64,000 nt of DNA from Perkinsus olseni. Lineage: Eukaryota; Perkinsozoa; Perkinsida; Perkinsidae. Shown piece by piece: positions 51,518 to 62,304 of the stretch (its first letter is position 1; the number at the start of each line of letters is the position of its first letter). The DNA lies in assembly GCA_013115135.1 (NCBI GenBank), contig JABANP010000042.1, positions 124,001 to 188,000 on the forward strand, read 5' to 3'. The notes under the pieces were generated by a model that saw nothing but the letters and a program-made list of their open reading frames with translations, was not told the origin of the DNA and did no database searches. A program made the position numbers and the translations under genes.

Positions 51518-54035
51518 ATGGCAGAAGAGGGAAGGGGTTGACGATAGAGGAGCAGGAGGGAGAGCTCGATGACGATCTGGACACTATTGACGAGGTCCGG
51601 ATGTGGTGCAGAGTGGCGGGTAGGTTTGGGCATGGCTCCTTGAACCGCATCCAGTTAGTCAGTCCTCACACGATCCGCTCGATGGAATTTATCACCGGTG
51701 AGGATAGTGCCGCAGGTTCCGAGTCGTCATCGGCGGACTCGGTGGTCGGAGAGCAGAGAAAGACCGTCCACTAAGGGAGGGAGGTGGCCGAGGAGGACTA
51801 TATTGAGAACGACAGGGGCCTCCGGGAGATGATGAAGTTGAACCCAGAGAAGGGCACCTGGCTCTCCTACACCGCCCGTAGGCCCGGAGGTCAGGGACCA
51901 GCCAAGTGCCGTGCTGTTTAGCTGAGACAAGCATGTCTAATACGAGACGGTGGCGTCGATTTATGAAGAACTCAGTGATCGAGCAGACCCAGTTGGTTCA
52001 GGCTGGACGGTAGCACGCTTTGTCCTGCGACGGCGGAGCGTAGCGGTAATATCTAGTACTGGTTAGGTACGGTTCGCGGTGGCATGAAGGGAAGGACTGG
52101 CTTGAAAAGGCCAAGAAAGGCGGAGCGGAGACCACGGGTAGTACTGGACGGAATCTGCCATCGACTAGGGTCGACCTTAGATACGCGTTAGAGTGTTGGA
52201 CGTCGACAGGCTGCCGATGGAGGAAATGCACGAGTGAGCGCCGCTTGGGCTAAAATTCCAGAATAAATCTTTTGGCAGGTTCTTCATGTTCGCGTTAGTT
52301 CGTCGCTTTCCCCGCTGAGAAGTGCTTGAAGGGTTGCCAGCAGACTTGCCACATTCCGAGACAAGGCATCGGCGGCTGTGAGTTCGAGGACGGTCTCTTC
52401 AGGAGTCGAGCTCTGTCCACCTTCAGAGCTACAACAAGCTGATGATTGACATGAGCGAACTCTTCGGCTCCATCTACGGTCCAGAGCTGTGCGCGTTGTT
52501 CGACCGGTAGTGGTGACGCGAGTGCGCCGTTCTCCTCTCAGTCGTTGCCTCCATCAGTTGCTATAATACGATATCAGTGCCGTACATGCTTGACTATATA
52601 CGAAAGTACGGGCAGTTCTCTAAGGAGTACATAGCCAAGGAAGTCTGAGCTAGATTCTTCTCCAGGCTCCAGTTGGTGCCTTCAGGTCTCTGAGTCGATG
52701 AACCCACCTGTATTCGATTTCGTACGATATCAGCATCGAGGAGGGCTACGGTAGTGTCCCCTCGATGGCCGTTGTTGGACTCCCCTCCTCAGACCCCTGC
52801 CGCCAGTAGTGAGTAAGCCCTATGAGCTCAACACCTATGCACGCTTGTTGCCGCCATCAAGCGTTAAACGGTATGTCGATAGCGGAGGGCGGGCTGACGT
52901 AGGGTGAGGATCAGGTGGATATATCAGCATCTTCTTCATCACGGCCGTATCATGCTGCATCGGAAGTCTCCAAAGGCAGCGGACATGGACCCGGTCCTGA
53001 TGGAGAGGGATGCGGCAGCACGTAGCAGAGCCCCGCCTCATCCCTGATGGTTCATACTATTGCTGCTATTATGATGAGCATCCGGACGACTGCATGGCCT
53101 TTTATTGTAGGTAGCAGCGAGCGATTAGCGAGATCGATGAGTAGTCGACCACCGGAGCCGCTGATCAACCAAGTACGATCGTGGGGTGAGAAGTGGGTGA
53201 AGTCTGCTTATGTTAGATACGTAGACGAGCCGAGCACGGCCTGGAGTTGCCGAGGGAGAGCGAGCCCGAAGATGATGGCAGGGTGGTTGAGTGGAACATA
53301 GCGACGAACAGAGATGACGTTGGGGGCGACGCTGAGGAGAAAGGTTGGTTCGATTCATAATATACTAGTGGGACCTGTCCTGGGCAGAGTGGTCGATTGG
53401 GGCAGATGAGAGGCGACACAAGGCTGCCTCTGAGACCAAGGAACGGGATACGTCCACGCTGATGCAATTCACTAAAGTTCAAGAATTCAAGTCACGTCTG
53501 GCCGAGGATGATGATGCAGCAGCACTCGTGCCCGTTGAGGAGGCGTCAGAGGAGGGAGTGAGTGTTGCCTCGGTCATGCTGTTGACAGGAGCTTTCATGA
53601 TGGTCAGATCTCAACTGTACCCGAGGTGAATGGAGATGATTCATACTTCGAGGAGAACCGCGAAGAGCGATTCTGGCTGCGGAAAATCGTCTCGTTTTTC
53701 CGACATAACCGACGGTATGTCTCCGACGGGCTGTTGCGAGAGTTCACAGGTGAAACCATTCAGATGCTACCGGTATGTACCGGGTAAAGGGTGGACCCAG
53801 GTGGCCGATCCCCGCGGCCCTAAAGGGTGAGAATAATCTCTCTTCAACACTTTGGGAAGCGCCATGCCAGTTACGGCTTGCCTCGGAAGCATCGGCCCCA
53901 CATCGTGCGGAGGTTGAAGTTGAGGAAGGTGACGAAAATCCGTGCCTGGCATCGTTTGAAAGCAAGCCTTCGCGGTACGGCAAGAACACGACTTGGCTAA
54001 CCATGCGTTTCGATGAGAGAGTTTCCGATAACTGA
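51518..54035 (+). CDS. unrecognised multi-exon protein
   Basis: ATG 51518 (MAEEGRG) runs into an acidic segment (IEEQEGELDDDLDTIDE) only if a base is missing in a GGGG run. Later exons read naturally: REVAEEDYIENDRGLREMM, KLNPEKGTWLSYTARRPG, MKNSVIEQTQLVQAG, WHEGKDWLEKAKKGGAET, SYNKLMIDMSELFGSIYGPE, CYNTISVPYMLDYIRKYGQF, RRAEHGLELPRESEPEDDG, DLSWAEWSIGADERRHKAAS and, after GTGAGTGTT...GGTCAG (about 53559-53608), NGDDSYFEENREERFWLRKI, SFFRHNRRYVSDGLLREF. The final exon is ambiguous: one phase ends at 54035, another gives a very basic end near 54000. The protein is hydrophilic with mixed acidic and basic regions and no clear membrane helix. No family was recognised; it could also be two genes. 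Confidence 0.45.
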
Positions 54036-54546
54036 CGGTCGGAGTTGGGTTATAGCGAGAGTCAATCTTCAGTCTGAGAATGATGCGACAGCCGAGGTAG
54101 CACTCAAGATACTCGTCAATTCGGAATAGCCTCCTGGTCGCGCGACACCTGCTAGTGGTTTGCGCATCTATTCTGTTGTTTGAGTGTGTTTCGAAGACTA
54201 CGATTACGAGACAGTATACAGAAAAGCGACATCTGTGACAGCCAACCCAGACACCTCTTGATACACTAACGGCTATTGGAGGCTCATTTTTGATCACTTC
54301 CAATTCTAACAATTCCTCAATGGCAGCTAGCGTGAGCGTGTCTTCATTAGGACGACTGCTAAGGGACGATGAACGCAAATGAGTGCTGCAAGCTATGGGG
54401 CCGCTCAGCTCTCCACCATCTGAATTCAACGATCTTGGTTCGGTACGGGGGATGCTCTCCTTGGATTTGTATTTCATAGGGGATGATCTCATCGCTAGTT
54501 GTGTATTGGTTCTTGCAGGACAGTTGATATTTTCCTCTCATCCCGC
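54036..54546. promoter_or_regulatory. conserved 5' flank of secreted cysteine-rich gene copy 1
   Basis: About 270 bp before ATG 54547 (54280-54546) is repeated upstream of the other two copies (59620-59905, 61120-61411), including GGGACGATGAACGCAAAT, GTGCTGCAAGCTATGGG, GATCTTGGTTC and, right before the start, CAGGACAGTTGATATTTTCC. It is therefore the shared promoter and leader of the family. Its minus strand also carries a conserved short open segment (see findings). Confidence 0.6.
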
Positions 54547-54960
54547 ATGATGAAGCTCATCGTGGCTGCTGTTGGCGCCGTTGCCGTTGCCTCGGCCGAG
54601 TACTGTCAGGAACTCTGTGATTCTACTGCTGCGTGTGCCTCTTCAAAGTATGGCTCCTACTGCAAGGGTAACGGTCTCTGCTTCGGACTCTATCACAAGG
54701 ACGATGGGTACTGCTTCCAACCTACTGAGCAGGATACCTGTGATGACTACACCCTCGAGCCTGTCGCTTGCCCGGAGCCGCAGCCTTCATGTCAGGACGT
54801 CTGCAACGGTCTCAATCAATGTCGCGATTCTAAGTGGGGGTCCTATTGCAAGACCTGGCAGGATCCTCAGGTGTGCTTCGGTATCATCAAGAAGGCTGAT
54901 GGTTCTCTCTGCTTCGCTCCGACAGATGACGATTGTTATGGCGACCCCTACTATTGCTAA
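54547..54960 (+). CDS. secreted cysteine-rich protein, copy 1
   Basis: Single-exon gene, 137 residues. A second Met follows at once. The first 17 or so residues (MMKLIVAAVGAVAVASA) form a signal peptide with a likely cleavage after ASA. The mature part has two related cysteine-rich modules: module 1 with CQELCDSTAACASSKYGSYC and CFGLYHKDDGYCF, module 2 with CQDVCNGLNQCRDSKWGSYC and CFGIIKKADGSLCF, joined by an acidic CDDYTLEPVACPEPQPS linker. All cysteines align between the modules, so the protein arose by internal duplication and should be disulfide-bonded outside the cell. No known family is recognised. The array context suggests a lineage-specific secreted family; any role in host contact is speculation. 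Confidence 0.9.
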   Translation: MMKLIVAAVGAVAVASAEYCQELCDSTAACASSKYGSYCKGNGLCFGLYHKDDGYCFQPTEQDTCDDYTLEPVACPEPQPSCQDVCNGLNQCRDSKWGSYCKTWQDPQVCFGIIKKADGSLCFAPTDDDCYGDPYYC

Positions 54961-56401
54961 TTTTTGGTAATCTACTAAAGTCGATAGTCATGTAAGAATA
55001 GTCGAGCCGTAGGGCTTGTTTGAAGTGGTCACCAATCCACTAAGTTGACTATCATTTTTAATCGTGTAAGCGTGTGAGTATCTCAAGCTATTTTTATGTT
55101 CTAGAGGTTTCTAGGCTACTCGGAATGGAAAAGTTGTGTTAAACATATCCCAACTAGTGAAAGGTCTAGGTAGAGGATATCATGTGGTTAAGGAGCATCG
55201 TCACTACGGACAAAACAGATACCGTGGCAAATAGCGTCAACGCCTTGCGTATCACGAGCAGGTGATAGGCCGCTCCAAAACAGCAAACAAGTGAATTCGC
55301 TTGCTTCTCGTGAAAGTAAAATGGGCTCAATTGTGCTTCGAACTTTTTTGAGTGTGGTCACCACACTGTGGTGTTACTAGTTCACCGCAATGGGTTGTTG
55401 CACCTTGTTGCTACCGGAGCTTCATCATAGCGGAACGAACAGCGAGAATAAAAGCACATGAGCGCCGTGTACTATGGTGCTATGCCGCTCTCTCACTAGA
55501 TTTCGATTTCTCTGTTCGGCCCGGTGGCTGATCCATTCTTATTTCCTTCGCTGAAGTTCATCGTGGCTGCTTATTAGTCCGGAGAACTTCTCTGAGAGGA
55601 GTAGTCTCCGGGAAGGCGCCCATCAGGCACTGCCATCGTTGCCGGTCCTTCAAGGCGAGAGTCCACCTGGTGCACCATCACAGGTCGAATCGTCCGAGTG
55701 AGCCACCGCTGTAGCAGATTACAGGGCGAAAAGGGTGTTCACGGCGTAGATAACTTCTCACACTGTCGGGCGCGGAGCGCTGAGAAGCCACGAATCTTAA
55801 GGGATTGGGTCGAGCGCAGCAGGGGAGATGTACGCCTATATAATGTACTGAAGCAGAGTTATTAGAATAGCATTTCTATGGGGAGCATCCGACTCCAGCA
55901 GGGACCGGATGAAAATTTCATCATGAGATTGACGAGGTAATTCAACAAGGATGCTTAGTCACTTGAGATTAGTCAAAAAGGGTTTGAGTATCGAGCCAAT
56001 GAAAAAACAACAGTCCTGAGGACAGTGTCCTCGGGAGGAAGGTTATTATCCAAAATATGGGCTATCAACATGAGGAGAGTTCCTACGCGAACATTATTAG
56101 GTTCGTTGCGCCTCTGATGAACGACTGCGACCGAGCAGCTTTTCTGTCTCGCTCCTTTCATCAGGGCACGAAACTCACGAAAATATACACGAATAACACG
56201 AAGAGACCAGAAATACAACCGGTCCAGCCACCATCCGACTGATTCTTCGCAATAGGTTATTGCATCTAAGTGGTGAATAAGAGAAGAGTGAAAGATGACA
56301 CGGACTGGTGGCCGACATATAACATGGATATCCCGGTTTTGGTTTCAAAACTTTTGAGTGATCATAGTCGACACGAAGGCCGACAGGCTATTAGCCTGAG
56401 G
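54961..56401. other. spacer with duplicated 3' flank and relic of a further copy
   Basis: The first 170 bp (TTTTTGGTAATCTACT..., CGATAGTCATG...) is repeated after copies 2 and 3. Diverged similarity continues to about 55450, compared with 62090-62280. At 55552-55571 there is TGAAGTTCATCGTGGCTGCT, identical to the start of copies 2 and 3, followed by a stop, so a fourth copy has decayed here. The remainder shows no supported gene. Confidence 0.5.
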
Positions 56402-58263
56402 CTAACGAGACCGGAGGTTAGCGATGCCGATTCGCCCCTGGCTCGGCTGAAATTCGAAGTACTTGTCGACCAAAAGAAAGTCCGGTAAAGACCATCTTGG
56501 TCGGTCCAGCGTCGGCGGAGCGGCTGCGATGGCGAGGGAGCAAATGCCACCTAAATTTCGGGTATAGTAGGAGCTGCTGATAGTTATAGGCACATCACCA
56601 TATGGGCTCAAACCTATTTCTATCGGCGGGAAGTACGATCTGTGTTGACAGGGAAATACACAAAGGCTTAGACCTGGAATTTCTGTACACTCAACTCTTC
56701 GTCCTCCACCGACAGCGTCCGAAGCTTGCCCGGTGATGTCCTTGAGAAGACCTCGGACATAAAATTGGGGTACGATTAGGCCTTGTGTTCCAGTATCAAT
56801 AAGCGCGTCTTGGTTAATGCCAATCGTCTTCCTTCCGCTACCGACCTGATAGGTACCGATCGTCACCAGGTACTCTTGCTGGCTCCTCAGCTGGACATAA
56901 CGCAGGGGCGGCACGTATTTGCCAGGGTCCCCGCCACCGAGGATAACCTCCCCTAACGGCCGACCAGATGGGTTGCTCTTTAGGTAGATCGCGAAGGTTG
57001 TACTTCCAAGCCTTCCTCGCAGTTGGTCCATCAGTGACTGGTAGTTTGATGTTGGTATAATGCCGAGGCCGATAGAATTCACTGGCGGTATCAGATCAGG
57101 AAGCGGATCTTGGGCAACCACTAGCCCAAATGCGATAGAGTCCACGTCAGTCGAGCCGAGTCTCAGTTTTCCTCCGCGCGGACTGATGCTGACAGCCGTC
57201 TGATCTGCGTGCGAAATACGCGTCACAGGGTCACTCCCACATGGGGTCGAGCACACATAACATCCGGTTTCGAGCCAGTCGCATGCCCCCTTAAAAGTGA
57301 AACGCTCATACCAGTCGCGCCAGGTGAAGTAGAGGGCGGATGATCCGGTATCGATCAGAGCATGCATCCTTTGACCATCAACCAGGATGTCGCCCAGCAG
57401 AGCATAGTGTGGAGAGACTGACTGACTGAGAACACAACACCCGGGTTTTGCCATTTGGAATCCAATCTTTCATCTGTTGTTTCTTATCATCCGCTACTTA
57501 GCTTAGCTTCAGCGTAGCTTCTTGTCGGAGCAAGATAGGATGAGCGATATAAACATTACACGCCTCCCCAGCTGATCCTATGTTGCGGTTGTTTGTAAGA
57601 GATACTGGAAGGCTAGTTCGTACCTAAACTCACAACCTGCCCAACGTGCAGGAGTCCCCGCAAACTAGCTGCCAAGGTCGGCCTCGTCTCATCACAAATC
57701 GGCTGCTCATCACAAGCAGAATCACTGAGCACCATTGCTGTCCGCGGGCAGCGCCAAGTCGGAACGACCTGCTACTCTGAGGCCATCACCGAGGCCGACA
57801 GCAAGTCTCATGCGACATCTAGAGGTGACTAACTGCAATTCTCATGCAGTGTCTGAAGGTCAAAGGCTCCGCGCCTAAATCGGCAGCGTGCTCCTCACGA
57901 GCAGGCATCCGGATCCATCGGCTCTGACCACGGTCTGTGCTTATTCTCCAATCAGCCCAGTCTCACACTCGATCCGCTTGCTTCCCGGACGGTGCACCAT
58001 GTGGAGAGACTGACTGATTGAGAACACAACACCCGGGTTTTGCCATTTGGAATCCAATCTTTCATCTGTTGTTTCTTATCATCCGCTACTTAGCTTAGCT
58101 TCAGCGTAGCTTCTTGTCGGAGCAAGATAGGATGAGCGATATAAACATTACAATAGCCGTACCCTGATACCGGTTGATACCGTGCATCCATCCTGATTAC
58201 TTCTCCATATCCCTGGGAGATCAGACACATCCCCAGCGAAGCGAGCACAGGGATTTTATGCAT
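56402..58263 (-). CDS. pepsin-like aspartic protease, coding region interrupted by a TRIM element
   Basis: A family A1 protease of about 380 residues with a single long exon. The 5' piece (58263-58153) has a signal peptide (MHKIPVLASLGMCLISQGYG) and EVIRMDARYQPVSGYGY. The 3' piece (57407-56402) continues ALLGDILVDGQRMHALIDTG, carrying the first catalytic Asp in LIDTGSS. Next are GEVILGGGDPGKYVPP and the second active-site motif DALIDTGTQGLIVPQF, the end being RSR-TGA at 56402-56404. Removing the 745-bp element at 57408-58152 plus one copy of the 4-bp target duplication restores one uninterrupted frame, so the gene was intact before insertion. The element could be spliced out in frame (donor GTAATG at 58151, acceptor CAG ending at 57418), adding five residues. 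The enzyme is probably secreted or vacuolar. Confidence 0.82.
57408..57560 (-). repeat. 3' LTR of TRIM element
   Basis: 153 bp, one mismatch to 58000-58152. It carries GTTCTCAGTCAGTCAGTCTC near its end, giving three possible AG acceptors, the last of which keeps the protease frame. Confidence 0.88.
58000..58152 (-). repeat. 5' LTR of TRIM element
   Basis: 153 bp. It begins T-GTAATG, supplying a GT donor at its second base, and has GTTCTCAATCAG where the other copy has GTTCTCAGTCAG. TTTATATC near its start could serve as a TATA-like element. Confidence 0.88.
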
Positions 58264-59905
58264 TGCAGAAAGCACCAGCCGACTGTCGAAAAAAGAGGCT
58301 AAAGTTGAGGAACACTCCTCCGCGGCACAGCAATGACGCGCATTAACTACATCGTGGTAAATAGAGACAAGAACAACGGGAGGAGGCAATTAGTGCAGGC
58401 ACGAATTACTATAGTGCAGCTCTCTCAAAGTGCGGTGAAAACTGGATTCGAGAGGAGTGACGGGGACAAGGTGACCTCTAGCGTGATGTAAAACGCGTAC
58501 TCATGCACGCGAGCGCAAGACGCAGATCAAGTGTGAGTTAGTAGCAAAGCTGAGACTTATAATACGCAGCAGCAATGATGGTGGTTGCAGCGATAGACTT
58601 CCCCCACAGTGCATCCATAGCGGACACCTGTTGGTGGTTGCTGCAGTGCGCGGTTGCCACACGATGGTCGTGATGGCGAGAATTTTTGGCACGTGTCACG
58701 CGTGTCACGTCATTGTGACGCAGCGCGTGCCTTGCGGAATACGCCGTTACGCATAATCACGCAGTGCCAATGCGCATGGTCACTCGTAGTACGCGCAAGG
58801 CAATGTGCCAAGCGCGTTTTACTCTCGGCACACCCACAACGTCTACTGCGTGCTGCGTAACACGACTACAGATTCAGCTAGGGAGCTCTCGTTCCCGAAT
58901 CTTTTGGCCTTGTACGCTCCACTTAGATCTCTGGACAAGTTCGCTACGGCTGCAAGTCGATTCAAACGTATTGGTATCTGCCTAATGCGCCACCAGCGTC
59001 CTCAAACGGAGGGCGTCGATGAGTCTGATCCGGTCGAGGGCATTTCACAAGATAGGTATGTTGTCATCTGCGAGTTCACGGGGTGACGCCGTTAAGTGCC
59101 ATGGCTCGAAAATGTCATTTAGGTCTCAAGGGAATAACTAGTCTAACAACTCTTTGCCTAATAATACTATGACTATAGTCCAGAAGCGGACTCTTCGAAG
59201 CGCAGGTAATCCTGAGGTGCGGGAAGTTCCCGCAGGGAGTGCGGGCAAAAGTCTTTGCACGTAAGAGATAGCCGAAAAAAATCCTACTATGAAAGAATAT
59301 GGTGAAGGAGACACGGAGGGGGCAGCAGAGACAACCACGTCATGGTAAATAGGAGAGTCTAATCGTGTCACACTATAGGGGCAGCAGAGACGGCAATGGG
59401 TGTATATCAACTGATCCAGTATAATTTCGTCCAGTGGCCATTTGAGCCTAAGCTGTATGTGTGGGTTTATAGTCCAATGCCGGCTTTTGCTTAGTTAGAC
59501 TTTCGCCGATGAGCCAAAGCCATAACACGCCCTTCTACGCTCGTCCAGTATAGTTAGATCTAGCCTGGCGGTTTCAACCATGCCTCCTCCAGCGTTTCCA
59601 TAGGTTTCTTCATTTGATGTATACTGGAGACAGCCAATCGAGGCAGCTCTCGATACACTAGCAGCTACTAAAGGCTCGTATTCGATCACTCCCGATTATA
59701 ACAATCCCTTAGCGGAAGCTAGCGTTTGCGTGTCTTCATCAGGAAGACCCCTGAGGGACGATGAACGCAAATAGGTGCTGCAAGCTATGGGGGCGCTCAG
59801 CTCTCCCACCGTCCGAACTCATCGATCTTGGTTCGGCATGGGGGACCTTATTATGGGGATTTCATAGCTTTTCGCAGGACAGTTGATATTTTCCTCTCAT
59901 CCCGC
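58264..59905. other. spacer upstream of protease and of secreted copy 2
   Basis: It holds the protease promoter and the conserved 5' flank of copy 2 (59620-59905). A + strand open segment near 58805-59086 (LSFPNLLALYAPLRSLDKFA) reads moderately like protein but has no supported start. Repeated CGTGTCAC words occur at 58690-58720. Short similarity to the protease 5' flank recurs near 59330 (GTCATGGTAAATAG compared with CATCGTGGTAAATAG). Confidence 0.4.
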
Positions 59906-60319
59906 ATGATGAAGTTCATCGTGGCTGCTATTGGCGCCGTTGCCGTTGCCTCGGCCGATTATTGTCAGGAACTCTGTGATTCTACTGCTGCGTGCGCCTC
60001 TTCGAAGTATGGCTCCTACTGCAAGGGTAACGGTCTCTGCTTCGGACTCTATCACAAGGACGATGGGTACTGCTTCCAACCTACTGAGCAGGATACCTGT
60101 GATGACTACACCCTCGAGCCCGTCGCTTGCCCGGAGCCGCAGCCTTCATGTCAGGACGTTTGCAACGGTCTCAATCAGTGTCGCGATTCTAAGTGGGGGT
60201 CCTATTGCAAGACCTGGCAGGATCCTCAGGTGTGCTTCGGTATTATCAAGAAGGCTGATGGTTCTCTCTGCTTCGCTCCGACAGATGACGATTGTTATGG
60301 CGAGCCCTACTATTGCTAA
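59906..60319 (+). CDS. secreted cysteine-rich protein, copy 2
   Basis: Single exon, 137 residues, same length as copy 1 and differing at only a few positions (for example KFIVAAIGAVAVASAD at the start and GEPYYC at the end). It has the signal peptide, two cysteine-rich modules and identical cysteine pattern. Upstream (about 280 bp) and downstream (about 170 bp or more) DNA is also shared, so the duplicated unit is at least 0.9 kb. It is separated from copy 1 by the oppositely oriented protease gene, so the array was either formed around that gene or later split by it. Confidence 0.9.
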   Translation: MMKFIVAAIGAVAVASADYCQELCDSTAACASSKYGSYCKGNGLCFGLYHKDDGYCFQPTEQDTCDDYTLEPVACPEPQPSCQDVCNGLNQCRDSKWGSYCKTWQDPQVCFGIIKKADGSLCFAPTDDDCYGEPYYC

Positions 60320-61411
60320 TTTTTGGTAATCTACTTAAGTCGATAGTCATGTAAGAATAGTCGAGCCGTAGGGCTTGTTTGAAGTGGTCACCAATCCACT
60401 TAGTTGACTATCATTTTTAATCGTGTAAGCGTGTGAGTATCTCAAGCTATTTTTATGTTCTAGAGGTTTTCTAGGCTACTCGGAATGAAAAGTTGTGTTG
60501 AACAGATCGCATTAAGTGAAAGTTTGCGAAAGGAGATATCAATCGAGTCCGAAGGGTGGTATATTCAAAACCTTGTGAACACTTTTGAATGCGCATAACT
60601 CAGTGATGCGAGGGAGTTTCGAAATCAACTTTGTGAGATTATGGCCAGCATCCTTATCAACGGGCATGCCCCAAATTCTAAGCCGTTGAATTTCTACGAT
60701 CTTGAACGCACAGTATTCCGTGGGAATGGCGGGCTCTTCGGTATTTACACGACAAAATAGCTCGCACAGTGCTTACTTAATATTCCTCTTCAAAAATACT
60801 GATAGAAATTCTATCAGAGAATAAATTCTGTAGTTGCTCTCGTCAAATCCTGAGAGTTTCGAGATCAGGCACGAAAGGTATCTCCAGCAGAGTATGTGAG
60901 GATGATCAGCGAGCTCTCGCTCCGAGACGATGAAACTCTGCAAAAACCCGACCGGCCGAGAATTCGTGGCCCGGTGTATGTGTGAGTTTACAGTCCAACG
61001 CCGGTTCCGGCTTAGTTGCTAGATGCTTGCCGATGAGCCAAAGAGACAACTTGTCCATCTCTCTTCGTCCATTATAGATAGATCTAGCTTGGCGATTCCC
61101 AGCATGTCACGTCCAGCCTATAGGTTTCTTCATTTGATGGATACCGGAGACAACCATTTGTGGCAGCTTTTGATAAACTAAAAGACGCTGAAGGCTCACG
61201 TTTGACCACTTCCAATTCTAACAATTTCTCAATGGCAGCTAGCGTGAGCATGTCTTCATGCGGACAACTGCCAAGGGACGATGAACGCAAATAAGTGCTG
61301 CAAGCTATGGGACCCCTCAGCTCACCAACAATCCGAACTCATCGATCTTGGTTCAGCATGGGAGATCTCATCGCTTTTCGCAGGACAGTTGATATTTTCC
61401 TCTCATCCCGC
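60320..61411. other. spacer between secreted copies 2 and 3
   Basis: It begins with the shared 3' flank (to about 60520) and ends with the shared 5' flank (61120-61411). The middle, 60520-61110, has no supported gene; GATAGAAATTCTATC is a short palindrome near 60802-60816. Confidence 0.4.
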
Positions 61412-61795
61412 ATGATGAAGTTCATCGTGGCTGCTGTTGGCGCCGTTGCTGTTGCCTCGGCCGAGTACTGTCAGGAACTCTGTGATTCTACTGCTGCGTG
61501 TGCCTCTTCGAAGTATGGCTCCTACTGCAAGGGTAACGGTCTCTGCTTCGGACTCTATCACAAGGACGATGGGTACTGCTTCCAACCTACTGAGCAGGAT
61601 ACCTGTGATGACTACACCCTCGAGCCTGTCGCTTGCCCGGAGCCGCAGCCTTCATGTCAGGACGTCTGCAACGGTCTCAATCAATGTCGCGATTCTAAGT
61701 GGGGGTCCTATTGCAAGACCTGGCAGGATCCTCAGGTGTGCTTCGGTATCATCAAGAAGGCTGATGGTTCTCTCTGCTTCGCTCCCGACAGATGA
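61412..61795 (+). CDS. secreted cysteine-rich protein, copy 3, C-terminally frameshifted
   Basis: Identical architecture to copies 1 and 2, but GCTCCCGACAG at 61781-61791 has one more C than GCTCCGACAG in the others. The frame then ends at TGA 61793-61795, losing the last ten residues including two cysteines (the homologous stop would be at 61824-61826). The upstream sequence stays nearly identical, so the change is recent or is a homopolymer assembly error. Truncation would remove the final cysteines of module 2. Confidence 0.8.
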   Translation: MMKFIVAAVGAVAVASAEYCQELCDSTAACASSKYGSYCKGNGLCFGLYHKDDGYCFQPTEQDTCDDYTLEPVACPEPQPSCQDVCNGLNQCRDSKWGSYCKTWQDPQVCFGIIKKADGSLCFAPDR

Positions 61796-61826
61796 CGATT
61801 GTTATGGCGAGCCCTACTATTGCTAA

Positions 61827-62304
61827 TTTTTGGTAATCTACTAAAGTCGATAGTCATGTAAGAATAGTCGAGCCGTAGGGCTTGTATGAAGTGGTCACCA
61901 ATCCACCAAGTTGACTATCATTTTTAATCGTGTAAGCGTGTAAGTACCTCAAGCTATTTTTATATTCCAGAGGTTTCTAGGCTACTCGGAATGAGAGTTG
62001 TGTTAGACATATCCCATCCAGTGAAAGGTTTGAAAAGGGGATATCGACGGACACCATGGACAACACTGATTGTGTGACATAGCACGAGGAGCCTGCTCGG
62101 AGGCAGGTGGTTGGCCGTACCGAAGCAACAAACAACGGATTCAATCGTTCTTAGTAGTTGTGGAATGTGCTCAATCGTGTTTCAAGATGTGCATTTATAT
62201 ATTTCGGCTTCAGTGATGCTACTAGCGCACCGGAATGGGTTGTGGCCCCTTGTAAGGAATTTCCATCAGAGCGGCAATACTCGAACACTACAGTAGTGAA
62301 GTGG
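61827..62304. other. 3' flank of secreted copy 3 and intergenic DNA
   Basis: Shared 3' flank (to about 62000) followed by DNA with diverged similarity to 55260-55450 downstream of copy 1. No coding feature seen. It ends at the 3' end of the - strand kinesin gene. Confidence 0.4.

Larger units (their letters stand above)
57408..58152 (-). mobile_element. TRIM-like miniature LTR retrotransposon
   Basis: A 745-bp element. Two 153-bp direct repeats (58000-58152 and 57408-57560) differ at one base. In element sense (minus strand) each starts TGTAATG and ends CTCCACA. It is flanked by ATAG on both sides (57404-57407, 58153-58156), a 4-bp target duplication. Directly inside the 5' repeat is TGGTGCACCGTCCGGG (57999-57984), a typical primer-binding site complementary to a tRNA 3' end. 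Directly before the 3' repeat is GCTGGGGAGGCG, a polypurine-like tract. The 439-bp interior has no coding capacity, so it must have moved with proteins from another element. The near-identical repeats mean a recent insertion. It lies in the aspartic protease gene in the gene's own orientation. Confidence 0.88.

Noticed and set aside
53767..54492. 241-codon open frame on the minus strand
   Set aside because: It overlaps the end of the + strand gene and the promoter of secreted copy 1, has no splice or domain support, and its composition is mixed. Only its promoter-proximal part recurs in the other copies, and that is noted separately.
57408..58152. Simple tandem duplication of an ordinary intron as the source of the 153-bp repeats
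   Set aside because: It does not explain the TG...CA ends, the TGG primer site and purine tract exactly at the inner borders, or the 4-bp duplication in the restored coding frame.
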